Position numbers and translations under genes: made by a program. From Gammaproteobacteria bacterium (GTDB taxonomy: Bacteria; Pseudomonadota; Gammaproteobacteria; Pseudomonadales; Azotimanducaceae), in NCBI GenBank assembly GCA_026705345.1, contig JAPPAV010000077.1, positions 1 to 64,000 on the forward strand: a stretch of DNA of 64,000 bases, in the 5' to 3' direction. The notes under the pieces are model-generated. The model was not told the origin of the DNA. It worked only from the letters and a program-made list of their open reading frames with translations, and did no database searches. Below, piece by piece: positions 1 through 8,304 of the stretch (its first letter is position 1; each line of letters opens with the position of its first letter).

Positions 1-142
1 TGGCGAGGCACAGCTTGTCGTCCGCCTCGACCAGGAAGTGGGCGTGGTCGTCCTGGATCGAGTAGTGCACCACCCGGAACCCGTTCCGCTCGGCCGACCG
101 GCGCAGCGACTCCCGGAACGCCCGCACGAAGCGTGTCAACAG
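1..142 (-). pseudogene. REP-associated tyrosine transposase (RAYT/Y1_Tnp), remnant cut by the window edge
   Basis: On the minus strand the frame reads LLTRFVRAFRESLRRSAERN and then GFRVVHYSIQDDHAHFLVEA. This is the region of IS200-like/RAYT transposases that contains the HUH-type metal motif (here HAHF). The 3' part lies beyond the left edge. Upstream of about position 142 the frame stays open but no longer resembles the family, and no start is visible. The N-terminal 40-60 residues therefore seem lost or replaced by the repeat array that follows at 142-960. RAYTs normally sit among the palindromic REP elements they act on, and that is what lies beside this one. I call it a broken copy; without the rest of the gene a functional variant with an odd N-terminus cannot be excluded. 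Confidence 0.6.
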
Positions 143-254
143 TATCCCGCGATTGGCGGAACTCCCTCGCGCCGAATGAAAGGGGCGATGTTCGCCTGCC
201 GGAGCACCGCGATCCGCCTTGCCGCCCGACTTCCAACGGAACACCAGCGGTCGT

Positions 255-329
255 GCGTTTTCCACGCTTCGTCCACGGCGCCGGTCCCCAGACGAACCGG
301 AGGCGCGGTGGGCGAAGGGTGGGAAACGC
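255..329 (+). repeat. 75-bp palindromic element, copy 1
   Basis: The element begins GCGTTTTCCACGCTTCGTCC and ends with GGTGGGAAACGC. Its two arms of about 28 bases are imperfect inverted complements around a short central loop, so it can form a long hairpin. It is nearly identical to 768-842, and 607-681 is the same element in the other orientation. Size and structure fit a REP/MITE-type element mobilised by a RAYT. Confidence 0.7.
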
Positions 330-606
330 AACTCCGCCTTGATTGGGGCGATGTTCCGTCGACGGCCTCGGCGAACGTTCCCCGGAATTGAAACGGGCGA
401 TGTTCCCTTCCGACGGCACCCCCACCATCGTCTCAGTCGCCGGCGCGCCTGCCGGGTTGAAAGGGGCGATGTTCCCTCCGCCGACGTCCTGCCGCCATGG
501 CAACCACCGGCGCATGCCGAATTTGAATGGGGCGATGTTCCGGACCAGGCGGGACAGGCCGGACCTGCGTTCGCGGTCCGGGTCCGGTTTCCCGACGACC
601 GGCCCC

Positions 607-681
607 GCGTTTCCCACCGCCTGCCCACCGCCGCTGTGCTTGACTTGGGGATCGCGCCCGTGGACAGCCCGTGGAAAACGC
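607..681 (-). repeat. 75-bp palindromic element, copy 2 (inverted)
   Basis: It starts GCGTTTCCCACCGCCTGCCC and ends CCGTGGAAAACGC, which corresponds to the reverse complement of copies 1 and 3. It is exactly 75 bp, like them, but more diverged. Inverted neighbouring copies are typical of bacterial interspersed mosaic (REP) arrays. Confidence 0.65.
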
Positions 682-767
682 TCCCTGCCAAGCCCGACGC
701 CGAGTCGCTCGCCCCAGCCGCAAGCATTCCCGGTTGGCCCGCTTTCGGTCAATGGCCCAGCGCCCGC

Positions 768-842
768 GCGTTTTCCACGCTTCGTCCACGGCGCCGGTCC
801 CCAGACGAACCGGAGGCGCGGTGGGCGGAGGGTGGGAAACGC
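768..842 (+). repeat. 75-bp palindromic element, copy 3
   Basis: This is the same 75-bp hairpin element as at 255-329, in the same orientation, with only scattered base differences. The identity extends about 10 bases past the 3' end (the AACTCCGCCT stretch) and is followed soon by a GGGGCGATGTTC motif in both cases. The duplicated unit was therefore larger than the hairpin itself. Confidence 0.7.
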
Positions 843-1007
843 AACTCCGCCTCTAATTGAATGGGGCGATGTTCACCATCGGCCGGGACACGTCGGACCT
901 GCGCTCCGAGTTTCCCAACAACCGGCTCCGCTCGGCACCGATGGACGCGCGATGTTCCGGTATGCTGGGCTGCACTCAAGCGTCCGCGAGAACCGAGGGG
1001 ACGCCGA

Positions 1008-2087
1008 ATGACCAAGGTAATCGCGATATCACTGTTCGCCGCCGTAGTGTTGGCGGCGACCCTTGACGCGGACGAACCGTCGACCGGCACCACGCTCGGG
1101 GAAAAGACCCCGAACATCGCCAACAAGCATCCCGATCTCCACCAGGCTCTCACGGACGGCACCTTCGACTCGATGCCATTCGAGCAGAAGATCATGTTCC
1201 TGCACGAGCCCTATTTCCGTGACCTCGTCGAGTTCGGCCTAGGTGCGGATGCAGTCGACACAGAGCGGGCCTTCGTCGCGGAGATGGCCGGCAAGCTCGC
1301 CAACGCAGTGGAAACGGTAGCCTCCGTATTTACGGACGACAGTTTCCAGAAGCGAATCATCGAGATGCACGCGGCGATGTTCGTGGCCAACGACAGGACC
1401 ATCCCGTTTTCGGATCGCGAAGCATCCGCCCAAGAGACCATCCGGGAGCGGCGCCAGGTCATGGACCTTCAGGGCCGGATGCTCGAGGAACACGTCCGCG
1501 CTGCACAGGTTGCGGAGCAGGCCCGGGAGAAATTCGACGAAGCGCAAACTTCCTCCGACAACGAAACGTACATTCAGGAGCGCTTCACCCACCACCGAAA
1601 GACAAGAGCCCATACCACGGCCCGGATCGCAAGATCGGTGCTCTGGAGGCTGGTCCACGACACGTCGGCAATGTCCACGTTTACGCAGGAGGATCGTGAC
1701 CTGTTGCAGTCGATCAACGACTTGGACACAGAGACGATTGGACGGCAGGCAATAGACCCGGTCATGCGCGAGCTATGTGCCCTGCCCGCAAACGACGTCC
1801 GCGGGCGGGTGCGTCTGATGAATGTGGCCGCCCGCGCCGAGCAAGCCGCGCTTGACTTGGCCACCACCCGGCTCCTCAACCGCCTTACAGCGGACGGCTC
1901 GAGTCGCCTCGACGCTCTCCTCCAATCCAACAATAGGGAGAGAACTTCGGTGGAGCTTGACTGGGAGGGAATCGCAACTGATTCGCCGGAAACGATGGAT
2001 CAGGTCATGGCCGGCGTATGTGACCGCTACGATTTGCTCGTCGGAATCGAAGAGGTACTCGCCAAAGGCAGGGTTGCCTTGCCCTGA
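1008..2087 (+). CDS. Unrecognised exported protein (359 aa)
   Basis: I do not recognise a family. The chosen ATG gives a short positively charged start followed by a hydrophobic stretch (IAISLFAAVVLAAT) and an acidic mature start, a plausible Sec signal peptide of about 20 residues. The rest is soluble, charged and probably mostly helical, with no internal membrane segment, no cysteine motif and no recognisable catalytic signature. An upstream in-frame extension to about 861 runs through the repeat array and has no protein character, so I reject it. The gene stands alone: repeats lie upstream and cysD begins 149 bp downstream. A periplasmic or extracellular location is inferred only from the signal peptide. 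Confidence 0.7.
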   Translation: MTKVIAISLFAAVVLAATLDADEPSTGTTLGEKTPNIANKHPDLHQALTDGTFDSMPFEQKIMFLHEPYFRDLVEFGLGADAVDTERAFVAEMAGKLANAVETVASVFTDDSFQKRIIEMHAAMFVANDRTIPFSDREASAQETIRERRQVMDLQGRMLEEHVRAAQVAEQAREKFDEAQTSSDNETYIQERFTHHRKTRAHTTARIARSVLWRLVHDTSAMSTFTQEDRDLLQSINDLDTETIGRQAIDPVMRELCALPANDVRGRVRLMNVAARAEQAALDLATTRLLNRLTADGSSRLDALLQSNNRERTSVELDWEGIATDSPETMDQVMAGVCDRYDLLVGIEEVLAKGRVALP

Positions 2088-2236
2088 CGGAAGAGGTCAT
2101 ATAACTCCATCGACTAAGACACCGCCTGGTAAAGAACTACAATACGCCACCCCAGAACCACTCCTAGCGGGGGCGCCCCAGCCCGACGAGTGATGGTGAC
2201 AATACGGCATCGAAAGTTGACTCGGGTGGGAGCCTT

Positions 2237-3172
2237 TTGCCCCGGACGAGAGCGCTAGTTCCCGTGCCGCGCCAACGCCTAAGCCATTTGAAGCAGCTCG
2301 AGGCCGAGAGCATCCACATCTTTCGCGAGGTGGTGTCGGAGTTCGAGCGCCCGGTGCTGCTCTATTCCATCGGCAAGGACTCGTCGGTGCTGCTGCACCT
2401 TGCCCGCAAGGCGTTCTTTCCCGGGAAGCTGCCGTTTCCGATGCTGCACATCGATACGACGTGGAAGTTCCGGGACATGATCACCTTCCGGGACCGAATC
2501 GCCCGCGAACAGAACTTGGACCTCATCGTCCACACCAACGACGAAGGGGTCGCCAACGGAGTGACACCGTTCACCTTCGGCAGCAGGAAGTACACCGACA
2601 TCATGAAGACCCAAGCGCTTCGGGATGCGGTGGACAGGCACGGTTTCGACGCCTGTTTCGGCGGCGCCCGCAGAGACGAGGAGAAATCGCGGGCCAAGGA
2701 ACGCGTCTATTCGCTACGGGACACGAACCACCGCTGGGATCCCAAGAACCAGCGCCCGGAGCTGTGGAATCTCTACAACGGCAACATCAACCCGGGCGAA
2801 GAGGTTCGTGTCTTTCCGCTCTCGAACTGGACCGAACTCGACGTCTGGCAGTACATCTACCAGGAGGGCATCGAGATCGTGCCGCTCTATTTCGCGGCGA
2901 AGCGTCCCATCGTGGAACGCAACGGCATGCTCATCATGGTGGACGACGACCGAATCCCCCTCGAGCCCGACGAAAAACCCGAAATGCGCTCCGTGCGATT
3001 TCGCACCCTGGGCTGCTATCCGCTCTCCGGCGCCATCGAGTCGAGGGCCGCGACGTTGCCGGAGATCATCCAGGAAATGCTCCTCGCCACCCACTCCGAG
3101 CGGCAGGGACGGCTCATCGACCACGACGTGTCCGGGTCGATGGAGCAGAAGAAACGCGAAGGGTACTTCTGA
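2237..3172 (+). CDS. cysD: Sulfate adenylyltransferase subunit 2 (CysD)
   Basis: With CysN this makes adenosine 5'-phosphosulfate (APS) from ATP and sulfate in the cytoplasm. The PP-loop [17 protein letters not shown] is clear, followed by family sequence such as [19 protein letters not shown] and the C-terminal [12 protein letters not shown] ending. The TTG at 2237 has a good ribosome-binding site (GGTGGGAG, about 5 nt away) and gives 311 residues. An in-frame GTG at 2264 gives 302 residues, the usual family length, but has a weaker site. The stop overlaps the cysNC start by one base, so the pair is translationally coupled. The product feeds PAPS synthesis, which matters here because a sulfotransferase is encoded at 16105-20469. 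Confidence 0.95.
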   Translation: MPRTRALVPVPRQRLSHLKQLEAESIHIFREVVSEFERPVLLYSIGKDSSVLLHLARKAFFPGKLPFPMLHIDTTWKFRDMITFRDRIAREQNLDLIVHTNDEGVANGVTPFTFGSRKYTDIMKTQALRDAVDRHGFDACFGGARRDEEKSRAKERVYSLRDTNHRWDPKNQRPELWNLYNGNINPGEEVRVFPLSNWTELDVWQYIYQEGIEIVPLYFAAKRPIVERNGMLIMVDDDRIPLEPDEKPEMRSVRFRTLGCYPLSGAIESRAATLPEIIQEMLLATHSERQGRLIDHDVSGSMEQKKREGYF

Positions 3173-5121
3173 TGCCTCCAGGCTCCGAGGCACCGGTGGG
3201 CCCCGACGCGCCGACGGGGATGGAGGTCCACGACTATCTCAAGCGGCACGAGCGCAAGGGCATCCTGCGTTTTCTCACCTGCGGCAGCGTCGACGACGGC
3301 AAGAGCACGCTGATCGGCCGCCTGCTGCACGACTCCGAGTTGATCTACGAGGACCAGCTCGACGCGATCCGGCGGGACAGCAAGACCACCGGGACGCAAC
3401 GCGGCGGCGTCGACCTCGCGCTCCTCGTGGATGGCCTTCAGGCGGAGCGCGAGCAGGGCATCACGATCGACGTGGCCTACCGGTACTTTTCCACCGCCAA
3501 GCGAAAGTTCATCATCGCCGATACGCCCGGCCACGTGCAGTACACGCGCAACATGGCTACCGGTGCATCGACATGCGACGTCGCCGTGATCCTCATCGAC
3601 GCCAAGAACGGGGTACTTCCCCAGACCCGACGCCACTCGTTCATCGCGCGGCTGCTCGGCATTCGCCACCTGATCGCCGCGGTCAACAAGATGGACGAGG
3701 TGGACTACGCGGAGAGCGTATTCGACGAGATCCGCAACGATTTTCTCGACTTCGCCTCCCGGCTCGCCGTCGACGAGTTGCAGTTCATCCCGATCTCGGC
3801 ACTACACGGGGACAACGTCGTCCACCCTTCGGACAACATGCCTTGGTACCGCGGTGCGACGTTGATGCATCTGCTAGAGACCATCCAGGTTGCCGTCGAC
3901 AAGGACGCCGAGCGCTTCCGCCTTCCTGTGCAGTTCGTCAACCGGCCCGACGCTGCGTTCCGCGGCTACAGCGGCACGATCGTCAGCGGCACGGTTCGTC
4001 CGGGCGACCCGGTCGCCGTGCTTCCGTCGGGCAGGTCCTCGACGGTGGCGAGGATCGTCACGATGGACGGCGACCTCGACGAAGCCTTCGCGCCGATGGC
4101 GGTATCCCTGACACTTGCCGACGAACTGGACGTCAGCCGCGGCGACGTGGTCGCGGCGCCCCGGGAGTTGCCCCACACTGCGGAGCGGCTCGATGTCGAC
4201 CTGGTGTGGATGTCCGAGGACGACCTCGTGCTGGGCAAGACCTACATCGTGAAACAGGGAACCCGGCGCGTGACGGGGCGGGTCCAGTCGGTACGCTTCC
4301 GGGTCGATGTGGACACCTTGGGGCACGAAGCGGCTTCGACGCTCAAATTGAACGAGATCGGCCGCGGCGAGATCGTGCTCACCGAACCCGTCGTGTTCGA
4401 GGCGTACGGCACCAACCGCAGTCTCGGCAGTCTCATCCTGATCGATCGGATTACCAACGCCACCGTCGGTGCCGGCATGGTGCTGCCGCCAGGCGGCTCG
4501 GTCCACGGGGCCGCCTGGGACGAAGCGCCGCACGGCGATCTGCACGCTGCGGTGAGCCGGGTGGAATCGGGGGAGCGCGAGGCCCGGCTCGGCCAGCGCC
4601 CGGCGACCGTGCTCCTGACCGGACTTGCCAAGTCGGGCAAGACCGCCATCGCCCATGCCGTCGAACGGAAGCTCTTCGACTCTGGCCACCTCGCTACCGT
4701 CCTGGACGGCCAAAGCTTCCGCCTCGGCATGAGCCGGGACCTCGGGTTCTCCTCCGCGGAACGGTCCGAGAACGTGAGGCGGGCGGCGGAGACGGCCCGG
4801 TTGATGAACGATGCCGGACTAATCTGCCTGACCGCGTTCGTGGCGCCCGAGGAAGCCGTGCGGGAGCGTGCCCGGGAAGCCATCGGCGCGGATCGCTTCC
4901 TCGAGGTCTACCTGACCGCGCCCCTCGACGTGCTGAAGGAACGCGACGAATACGGACTCTACAATGCCGCGGCGGAGGGTGTGGCGAACGTACCCGGCGT
5001 CAACGCGGATTTCGAGGAACCCGAATCGCCGGATTTGGTCTTGGCGACGGATTCGTTGACCGTCGACGCGTGCGCTGACGAGGTCATCGCACTGTTGCGG
5101 GGCAAGGGGTTCGTCCCCTGA
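3172..5121 (+). CDS. cysNC: Bifunctional sulfate adenylyltransferase subunit 1 / APS kinase (CysNC)
   Basis: This is a 649-residue fusion. Residues ~20-440 are the CysN GTPase that drives CysD: P-loop GSVDDGKST, DTPGHVQYTRNM, NKMD, then EF-Tu-like barrels. Residues ~475-649 are APS kinase (CysC), which phosphorylates APS to PAPS. The kinase P-loop is GLAKSGKT rather than the usual GLSGSGKST. The substrate loop reads DGQSFRLGMSRDLGF where the family has DGDNxRxGLxxDLGF. The FEEPESPDL motif is kept. Because a second, canonical CysC exists at 15576-16175, the fused kinase domain may be relaxed or altered in activity; this is inference. The gene overlaps cysD by one base. Confidence 0.95.
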   Translation: MPPGSEAPVGPDAPTGMEVHDYLKRHERKGILRFLTCGSVDDGKSTLIGRLLHDSELIYEDQLDAIRRDSKTTGTQRGGVDLALLVDGLQAEREQGITIDVAYRYFSTAKRKFIIADTPGHVQYTRNMATGASTCDVAVILIDAKNGVLPQTRRHSFIARLLGIRHLIAAVNKMDEVDYAESVFDEIRNDFLDFASRLAVDELQFIPISALHGDNVVHPSDNMPWYRGATLMHLLETIQVAVDKDAERFRLPVQFVNRPDAAFRGYSGTIVSGTVRPGDPVAVLPSGRSSTVARIVTMDGDLDEAFAPMAVSLTLADELDVSRGDVVAAPRELPHTAERLDVDLVWMSEDDLVLGKTYIVKQGTRRVTGRVQSVRFRVDVDTLGHEAASTLKLNEIGRGEIVLTEPVVFEAYGTNRSLGSLILIDRITNATVGAGMVLPPGGSVHGAAWDEAPHGDLHAAVSRVESGEREARLGQRPATVLLTGLAKSGKTAIAHAVERKLFDSGHLATVLDGQSFRLGMSRDLGFSSAERSENVRRAAETARLMNDAGLICLTAFVAPEEAVRERAREAIGADRFLEVYLTAPLDVLKERDEYGLYNAAAEGVANVPGVNADFEEPESPDLVLATDSLTVDACADEVIALLRGKGFVP

Positions 5122-5158
5122 GCCCCCCTACGCCGGATTCGCACCCAAGAGGCGGGCA

Positions 5159-5312
5159 GCGGGACGGAACAACGCCGCCAGACGACTCGCACGCGCCCGC
5201 AAGGGCGCACACTCGCCGTCTGGCCCCAGCCCCCACCGCCCCAGGACTCCACGCCTTGCAACGGCACTTCGTGCCGTTTCCGCGGCGCAGACTCCTTGGC
5301 CCGTCCCCTACG
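5159..5312 (-). repeat. Dispersed hairpin-rich intergenic element, copy 1
   Basis: The reverse complement of this stretch matches 25541-25677 over most of its length. Shared blocks include GGAGTCTGCGCCGC, GGCGGTGGGGGCTGGGG and CCAGACGGCGAG. It fills the gap between cysNC and the reductase and has internal inverted repeats (for example the GAGTC...GAGTCC arms). It ends in GGCCCGTCCCCTACG, just before the ribosome-binding site of the next gene. I see no coding sequence in it. Confidence 0.65.
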
Positions 5313-5323
5313 AGGAGACCACT

Positions 5324-6358
5324 TTGACCCTGCAAACAGACGTCGTGATCGTCGGCGCGGGCCCCTGCGGCATCTTCCAGATCTTCGAACTCGGCTTGCT
5401 CGGCATCAAGGCGCATATCGTCGACGCCCTGCCGGCACCCGGCGGGCAGTGCGCGGAGCTTTATCCCGACAAACCGATCTACGACATCCCGGCGATACCG
5501 GTATGCAACGCCCAGGAACTCGTCGAGAAGTTGATGGAGCAGATCAAGCCCTTCGACGCGGTGTTCCACCTCGACAGCCAGGTGACCGAGCTTGAAGTTA
5601 AGGACGATGATCGCTTCCGCATCGCCACCAGCGCGGGCGAAGAGATCGAGACGCGCGCCGTGGTGGTCGCCGGCGGCGTCGGTTCGTTCCAGCCGATGCC
5701 CCTGCGGGTCGCCGGTATCGACTCGTACGTCGACAGTCAGGTGTTCTACCGGGTCCTCGACCCGTCAGCCCACCACGACAGGGACCTGCTCGTGCTCGGT
5801 GGCGGCGACTCGGCTTTCGACTGGGCCGTGGAACTCGCCCCTCATGCCAAGTCGTTGACGCTGGTCCACCGCAGCGACCGATTCCGTGCGGCACCGGCCA
5901 CCGTGGCCAAGATGCGCGAACTGGAGTCAGCCGGAAAGCTCAAGTTCATGATCGGCAACTGCGTCGACTTCGAAGCCGAGAACGGCGCGCTGGAACGGGT
6001 TCACATCCGCCACACCGACGAATCCATCACAAAGGTCGATATCGACCATGCCTTGGTGTTCTTCGGGCTGTCGCCCAAGCTCGGCCCCATCGCCGAGTGG
6101 GGGCTCGACCTCAACAAGAGCCAGATCGTGACGGACACCGAGCGCTTCGAGACCAATGTCCCCGGGGTGTACGCCATCGGCGACATCGCCAGCTACCCGG
6201 GGAAGAAGAAGCTCATCCTGTCGGGGTTCCACGAAGCCGCGCTGGCCGCGTTCGCGATCAAGGCCCGGTTGAACCCCAACGAAAAGGTCCACCTTCAGTA
6301 CACGACGACCAGCCCGATCATGCACGAGAGGCTGGGGGTGGAGCTGCCCCGGAACTGA
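5324..6358 (+). CDS. Ferredoxin/flavodoxin-NADP reductase, thioredoxin-reductase-like type
   Basis: A 344-residue FAD protein that moves electrons between NADPH and ferredoxin. The FAD-binding Rossmann motif is at the N-terminus (VVIVGAGPCGIFQIFELG), followed by PGGQCAELYPDKPIYDIP, which is diagnostic for the Bacillus/green-sulfur-type FNR family rather than true thioredoxin reductase. There is no redox CxxC. The second nucleotide motif is LVLGGGDSAFDWA, and a YAIGDIA motif closes the FAD domain. The start is TTG at 5324, preceded by GAGGAGA at good spacing. It stands alone. A link to the unusual Rnf complex at 37.5 kb through ferredoxin is possible but speculative. Confidence 0.9.
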   Translation: MTLQTDVVIVGAGPCGIFQIFELGLLGIKAHIVDALPAPGGQCAELYPDKPIYDIPAIPVCNAQELVEKLMEQIKPFDAVFHLDSQVTELEVKDDDRFRIATSAGEEIETRAVVVAGGVGSFQPMPLRVAGIDSYVDSQVFYRVLDPSAHHDRDLLVLGGGDSAFDWAVELAPHAKSLTLVHRSDRFRAAPATVAKMRELESAGKLKFMIGNCVDFEAENGALERVHIRHTDESITKVDIDHALVFFGLSPKLGPIAEWGLDLNKSQIVTDTERFETNVPGVYAIGDIASYPGKKKLILSGFHEAALAAFAIKARLNPNEKVHLQYTTTSPIMHERLGVELPRN

Positions 6359-6563
6359 CTAGCTCGCGGCGTACGTCGGGTGATTCCCAAGCTCGACGAT
6401 ACTCGCGGCATCCGTTACGGCAGGCGCCGGGCGACTCGATTCCGCCACCGGCTTCTGCCCGACATTGCCTAGGAAATGCTGAGCGGTCGCGTTGTAGAGG
6501 CCCAGTCCGGGAATCAGTGCGAGCACGAGGAAAACGTAGGATTTTCAGTTGTCGGCGACCCAT
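6359..6563 (-). pseudogene. Small membrane protein gene broken by a one-base frameshift
   Basis: Reading leftward, ATG at 6563 gives MGRRQLK. The frame then runs into an AAAA tract (6542-6545). Removing one base there gives a continuous protein: SYVFLVLALIPGLGLYNAT, then AQHFLGNVGQKPVAESSR, and an acidic tail ending NHPTYAAS, about 67 residues with one N-terminal membrane segment. Without the correction only a GTG-started 55-residue frame (6359-6526) remains. The stop abuts the end of the convergent reductase gene. This may be a sequencing error or real decay; the homopolymer makes error likely. I recognise no family. Confidence 0.4.
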
Positions 6564-6617
6564 TGACCCGCCACCCGTAAACCGACATTCTCAACCCGTT
6601 AAGGATTGGGAGGGTCG

Positions 6618-7034
6618 ATGGCTGATAGACCATTGCCAGCGGTGTCGCATTTGAAGATTCCCGACGAGGGTGACCCGTACCTCGAGGGCAGCCGTTGCGG
6701 CTCGTGCGGGGCCACGTTCCTCGGTACGCGGGAGAACTGTTCGAAGTGCGGCGCGCGGGGCAAGATGCAGACCATTCGGTTGGCGAACCGGGGGGAGCTG
6801 TACTCCTACTGCATCGTGCACCGGTCGTTCCCCGGCATCGATGTGCCGTACGTCTCCGCCATCGTCGACCTCGAAGGCGGCGGGACCGTCAAGGGCAACC
6901 TGATCGACGTCGAGCCGGACCCATCGAAGATCGATTTCGGCATGCCGGTGGACGTTGTCTACGACGACGCCTTGGGCCGGAAGGATGCCGAAGGAAACTC
7001 CTATCTTTCCTACTTCTTCAAACCACGGATCTAA
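6618..7034 (+). CDS. DUF35 OB-fold/Zn-ribbon acyl-CoA-binding protein
   Basis: A 138-residue protein with an N-terminal zinc ribbon (CGSCGATF...CSKCG) and a C-terminal OB-fold. DUF35 proteins bind acyl-CoA and partner non-canonical thiolases and HMG-CoA synthase-like enzymes. The thiolase 26 bp downstream is the expected partner, so the two very likely form one complex. The ATG at 6618 is chosen because GGGAGG lies at proper spacing; a TTG 12 bp upstream is in frame but overlaps that site. The substrate chain (fatty acyl, steroid side chain or acetoacetyl) cannot be told from the sequence. Confidence 0.85.
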   Translation: MADRPLPAVSHLKIPDEGDPYLEGSRCGSCGATFLGTRENCSKCGARGKMQTIRLANRGELYSYCIVHRSFPGIDVPYVSAIVDLEGGGTVKGNLIDVEPDPSKIDFGMPVDVVYDDALGRKDAEGNSYLSYFFKPRI

Positions 7035-7060
7035 CAGAACTACCCCTAGGAGCACCCAAC

Positions 7061-8206
7061 ATGGCAGACGCATACGTAGTCGGTGTGGACATGATCAAGT
7101 TCGGACGGTTTCCGGAGAAATCCGTCCCTCAACTCGGTTCGGAGGCGGCGCTCCTAGCGCTCGACGACTGCGGGCTGACCATCCAGGACATGCAGGCGCT
7201 GTACTGCGGCAACCTCGGCCAGGCCAGCGGCATGGTCGGGCAGCGCATCCTGCAGGAGATCGGCCAGACCGGCATTCCGGTGGTCAACGTGGCCAACGCC
7301 TGTGCCACCGGCGCGACGGCATTCCGGGAAGCCTGGGCGTCGGTCAAGGCCGACCTGTACGACATGGTGCTTGCCGTCGGCGTCGAACAGATGGGCAGAG
7401 GGCTCTTGGGGGGCGGTGGCGGCAGCCGCGGAATCTCGAAGGAAGGTCTCCTCGGGTCCGGCACCATGCCCTCGGTCTTCGCTGAAGCCGGCATGGAGCA
7501 CACGCGTCAGTACGGCACGACCTTCGAGCAGTTCGCCAAGGTGTCGGTGAAGAACCATCACCACTCGACGATGAACCCGAAGGCCATGTACCAGATCGAA
7601 ACGCCGCTCGAGACGGTGATGAACGCCGAGATGATCTCCTACCCGAACACCAAGCTCATGTGTTCGGTGAACGTCGACGGCTCCGCGGCAGCCGTGATCG
7701 CCTCCGAGAAGAAGGCGCGGGAACTGGGACTGATGGATCGCGCCGTCAAAGTACGCGCGTCGGTGCTGACCTCCGATCCCTGGCAGGAGCGCGACCTGGT
7801 CATGCCGGACGTCAACACCTGCACCCGCAAGGCGGCCGCGGCGGCCTACGAGATGGCGGGCCTCGGACCCGAGGACATCGACCTGATCGAACTGCACGAC
7901 TGTTTTGCCACCGCCGAGATCCTGCACTACGAGAACCTGGGCCTGTGCGAGGACGGGGAGGCCGGGCGGTTGATCGACGACGGAGACGTCGCACTCGGCG
8001 GAAGGATACCCGTCAACGTCTCCGGTGGATTGCTGTCCAAGGGGCATCCGCTGGGAGCGACGGGCATTGCCAACATCTACGAGGTGTCTACCCACCTCCG
8101 CGGCGCGGCAGGCCAGCGGCAGGTCGAAGGCGCGCAGATCGGGATGACCCACGTGATTGGCCTCGGCAGCGCTTGCGGGATCCACATTCTCGAGAAGGCG
8201 GCGTAG
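7061..8206 (+). CDS. Thiolase (SCP-x/acetyl-CoA acetyltransferase-like), DUF35 partner
   Basis: A 381-residue thiolase-fold protein catalysing C-C bond cleavage or formation on acyl-CoA. The nucleophilic cysteine motif is NACATGATAF (~residue 85). The other catalytic blocks are IELHDCFATAEI, GGLLSKGHPLGATG, and a C-terminal GLGSACGIHIL with the second cysteine. This is the SCP-x-type arrangement, with the HDCF block, rather than classical FadA. A GGAG site precedes the ATG. It follows the DUF35 gene by 26 bp in one operon. No other beta-oxidation gene is nearby, so the pathway is unknown. Confidence 0.88.
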   Translation: MADAYVVGVDMIKFGRFPEKSVPQLGSEAALLALDDCGLTIQDMQALYCGNLGQASGMVGQRILQEIGQTGIPVVNVANACATGATAFREAWASVKADLYDMVLAVGVEQMGRGLLGGGGGSRGISKEGLLGSGTMPSVFAEAGMEHTRQYGTTFEQFAKVSVKNHHHSTMNPKAMYQIETPLETVMNAEMISYPNTKLMCSVNVDGSAAAVIASEKKARELGLMDRAVKVRASVLTSDPWQERDLVMPDVNTCTRKAAAAAYEMAGLGPEDIDLIELHDCFATAEILHYENLGLCEDGEAGRLIDDGDVALGGRIPVNVSGGLLSKGHPLGATGIANIYEVSTHLRGAAGQRQVEGAQIGMTHVIGLGSACGIHILEKAA

Positions 8207-8304
8207 GGGACGGGCTTTTTCCTTCCTTCACGAAGGGGCCGACGACGCCGGTCACCCTCTACGCACCTTGACGTGCGGCAGGCGACCTGTTCGATGATGT
8301 CGCC

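Larger units (their letters stand above)
182..958 (+). repeat. Degenerate array of TTGAAnGGGGCGATGTTC motifs
   Basis: The core GGGGCGATGTTC, usually preceded by TTGAA or TGAA, occurs at 182-193, 345-356, 394-405 (one mismatch), 463-474, 529-540 and 863-874, with a decayed copy near 947-958. Start-to-start spacings are 163, 49, 69, 66 and 334 bp. The sequence between copies is mostly unrelated, apart from the 75-bp palindromes listed separately. No gene is supported in this stretch. The array lies between the transposase remnant and the exported protein at 1008. Confidence 0.6.

Noticed and set aside
182-958. GGGGCGATGTTC copies as a CRISPR array
   Set aside because: Repeats are short and degenerate, spacings vary from 49 to 334 bp, intervening sequences include a palindromic element, and no cas gene is in the window.
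2625-5078. 817-codon open frame in another phase over cysD/cysNC
   Set aside because: It is Arg/Pro-rich shadow coding typical of high GC. The cysNC frame has all family motifs.
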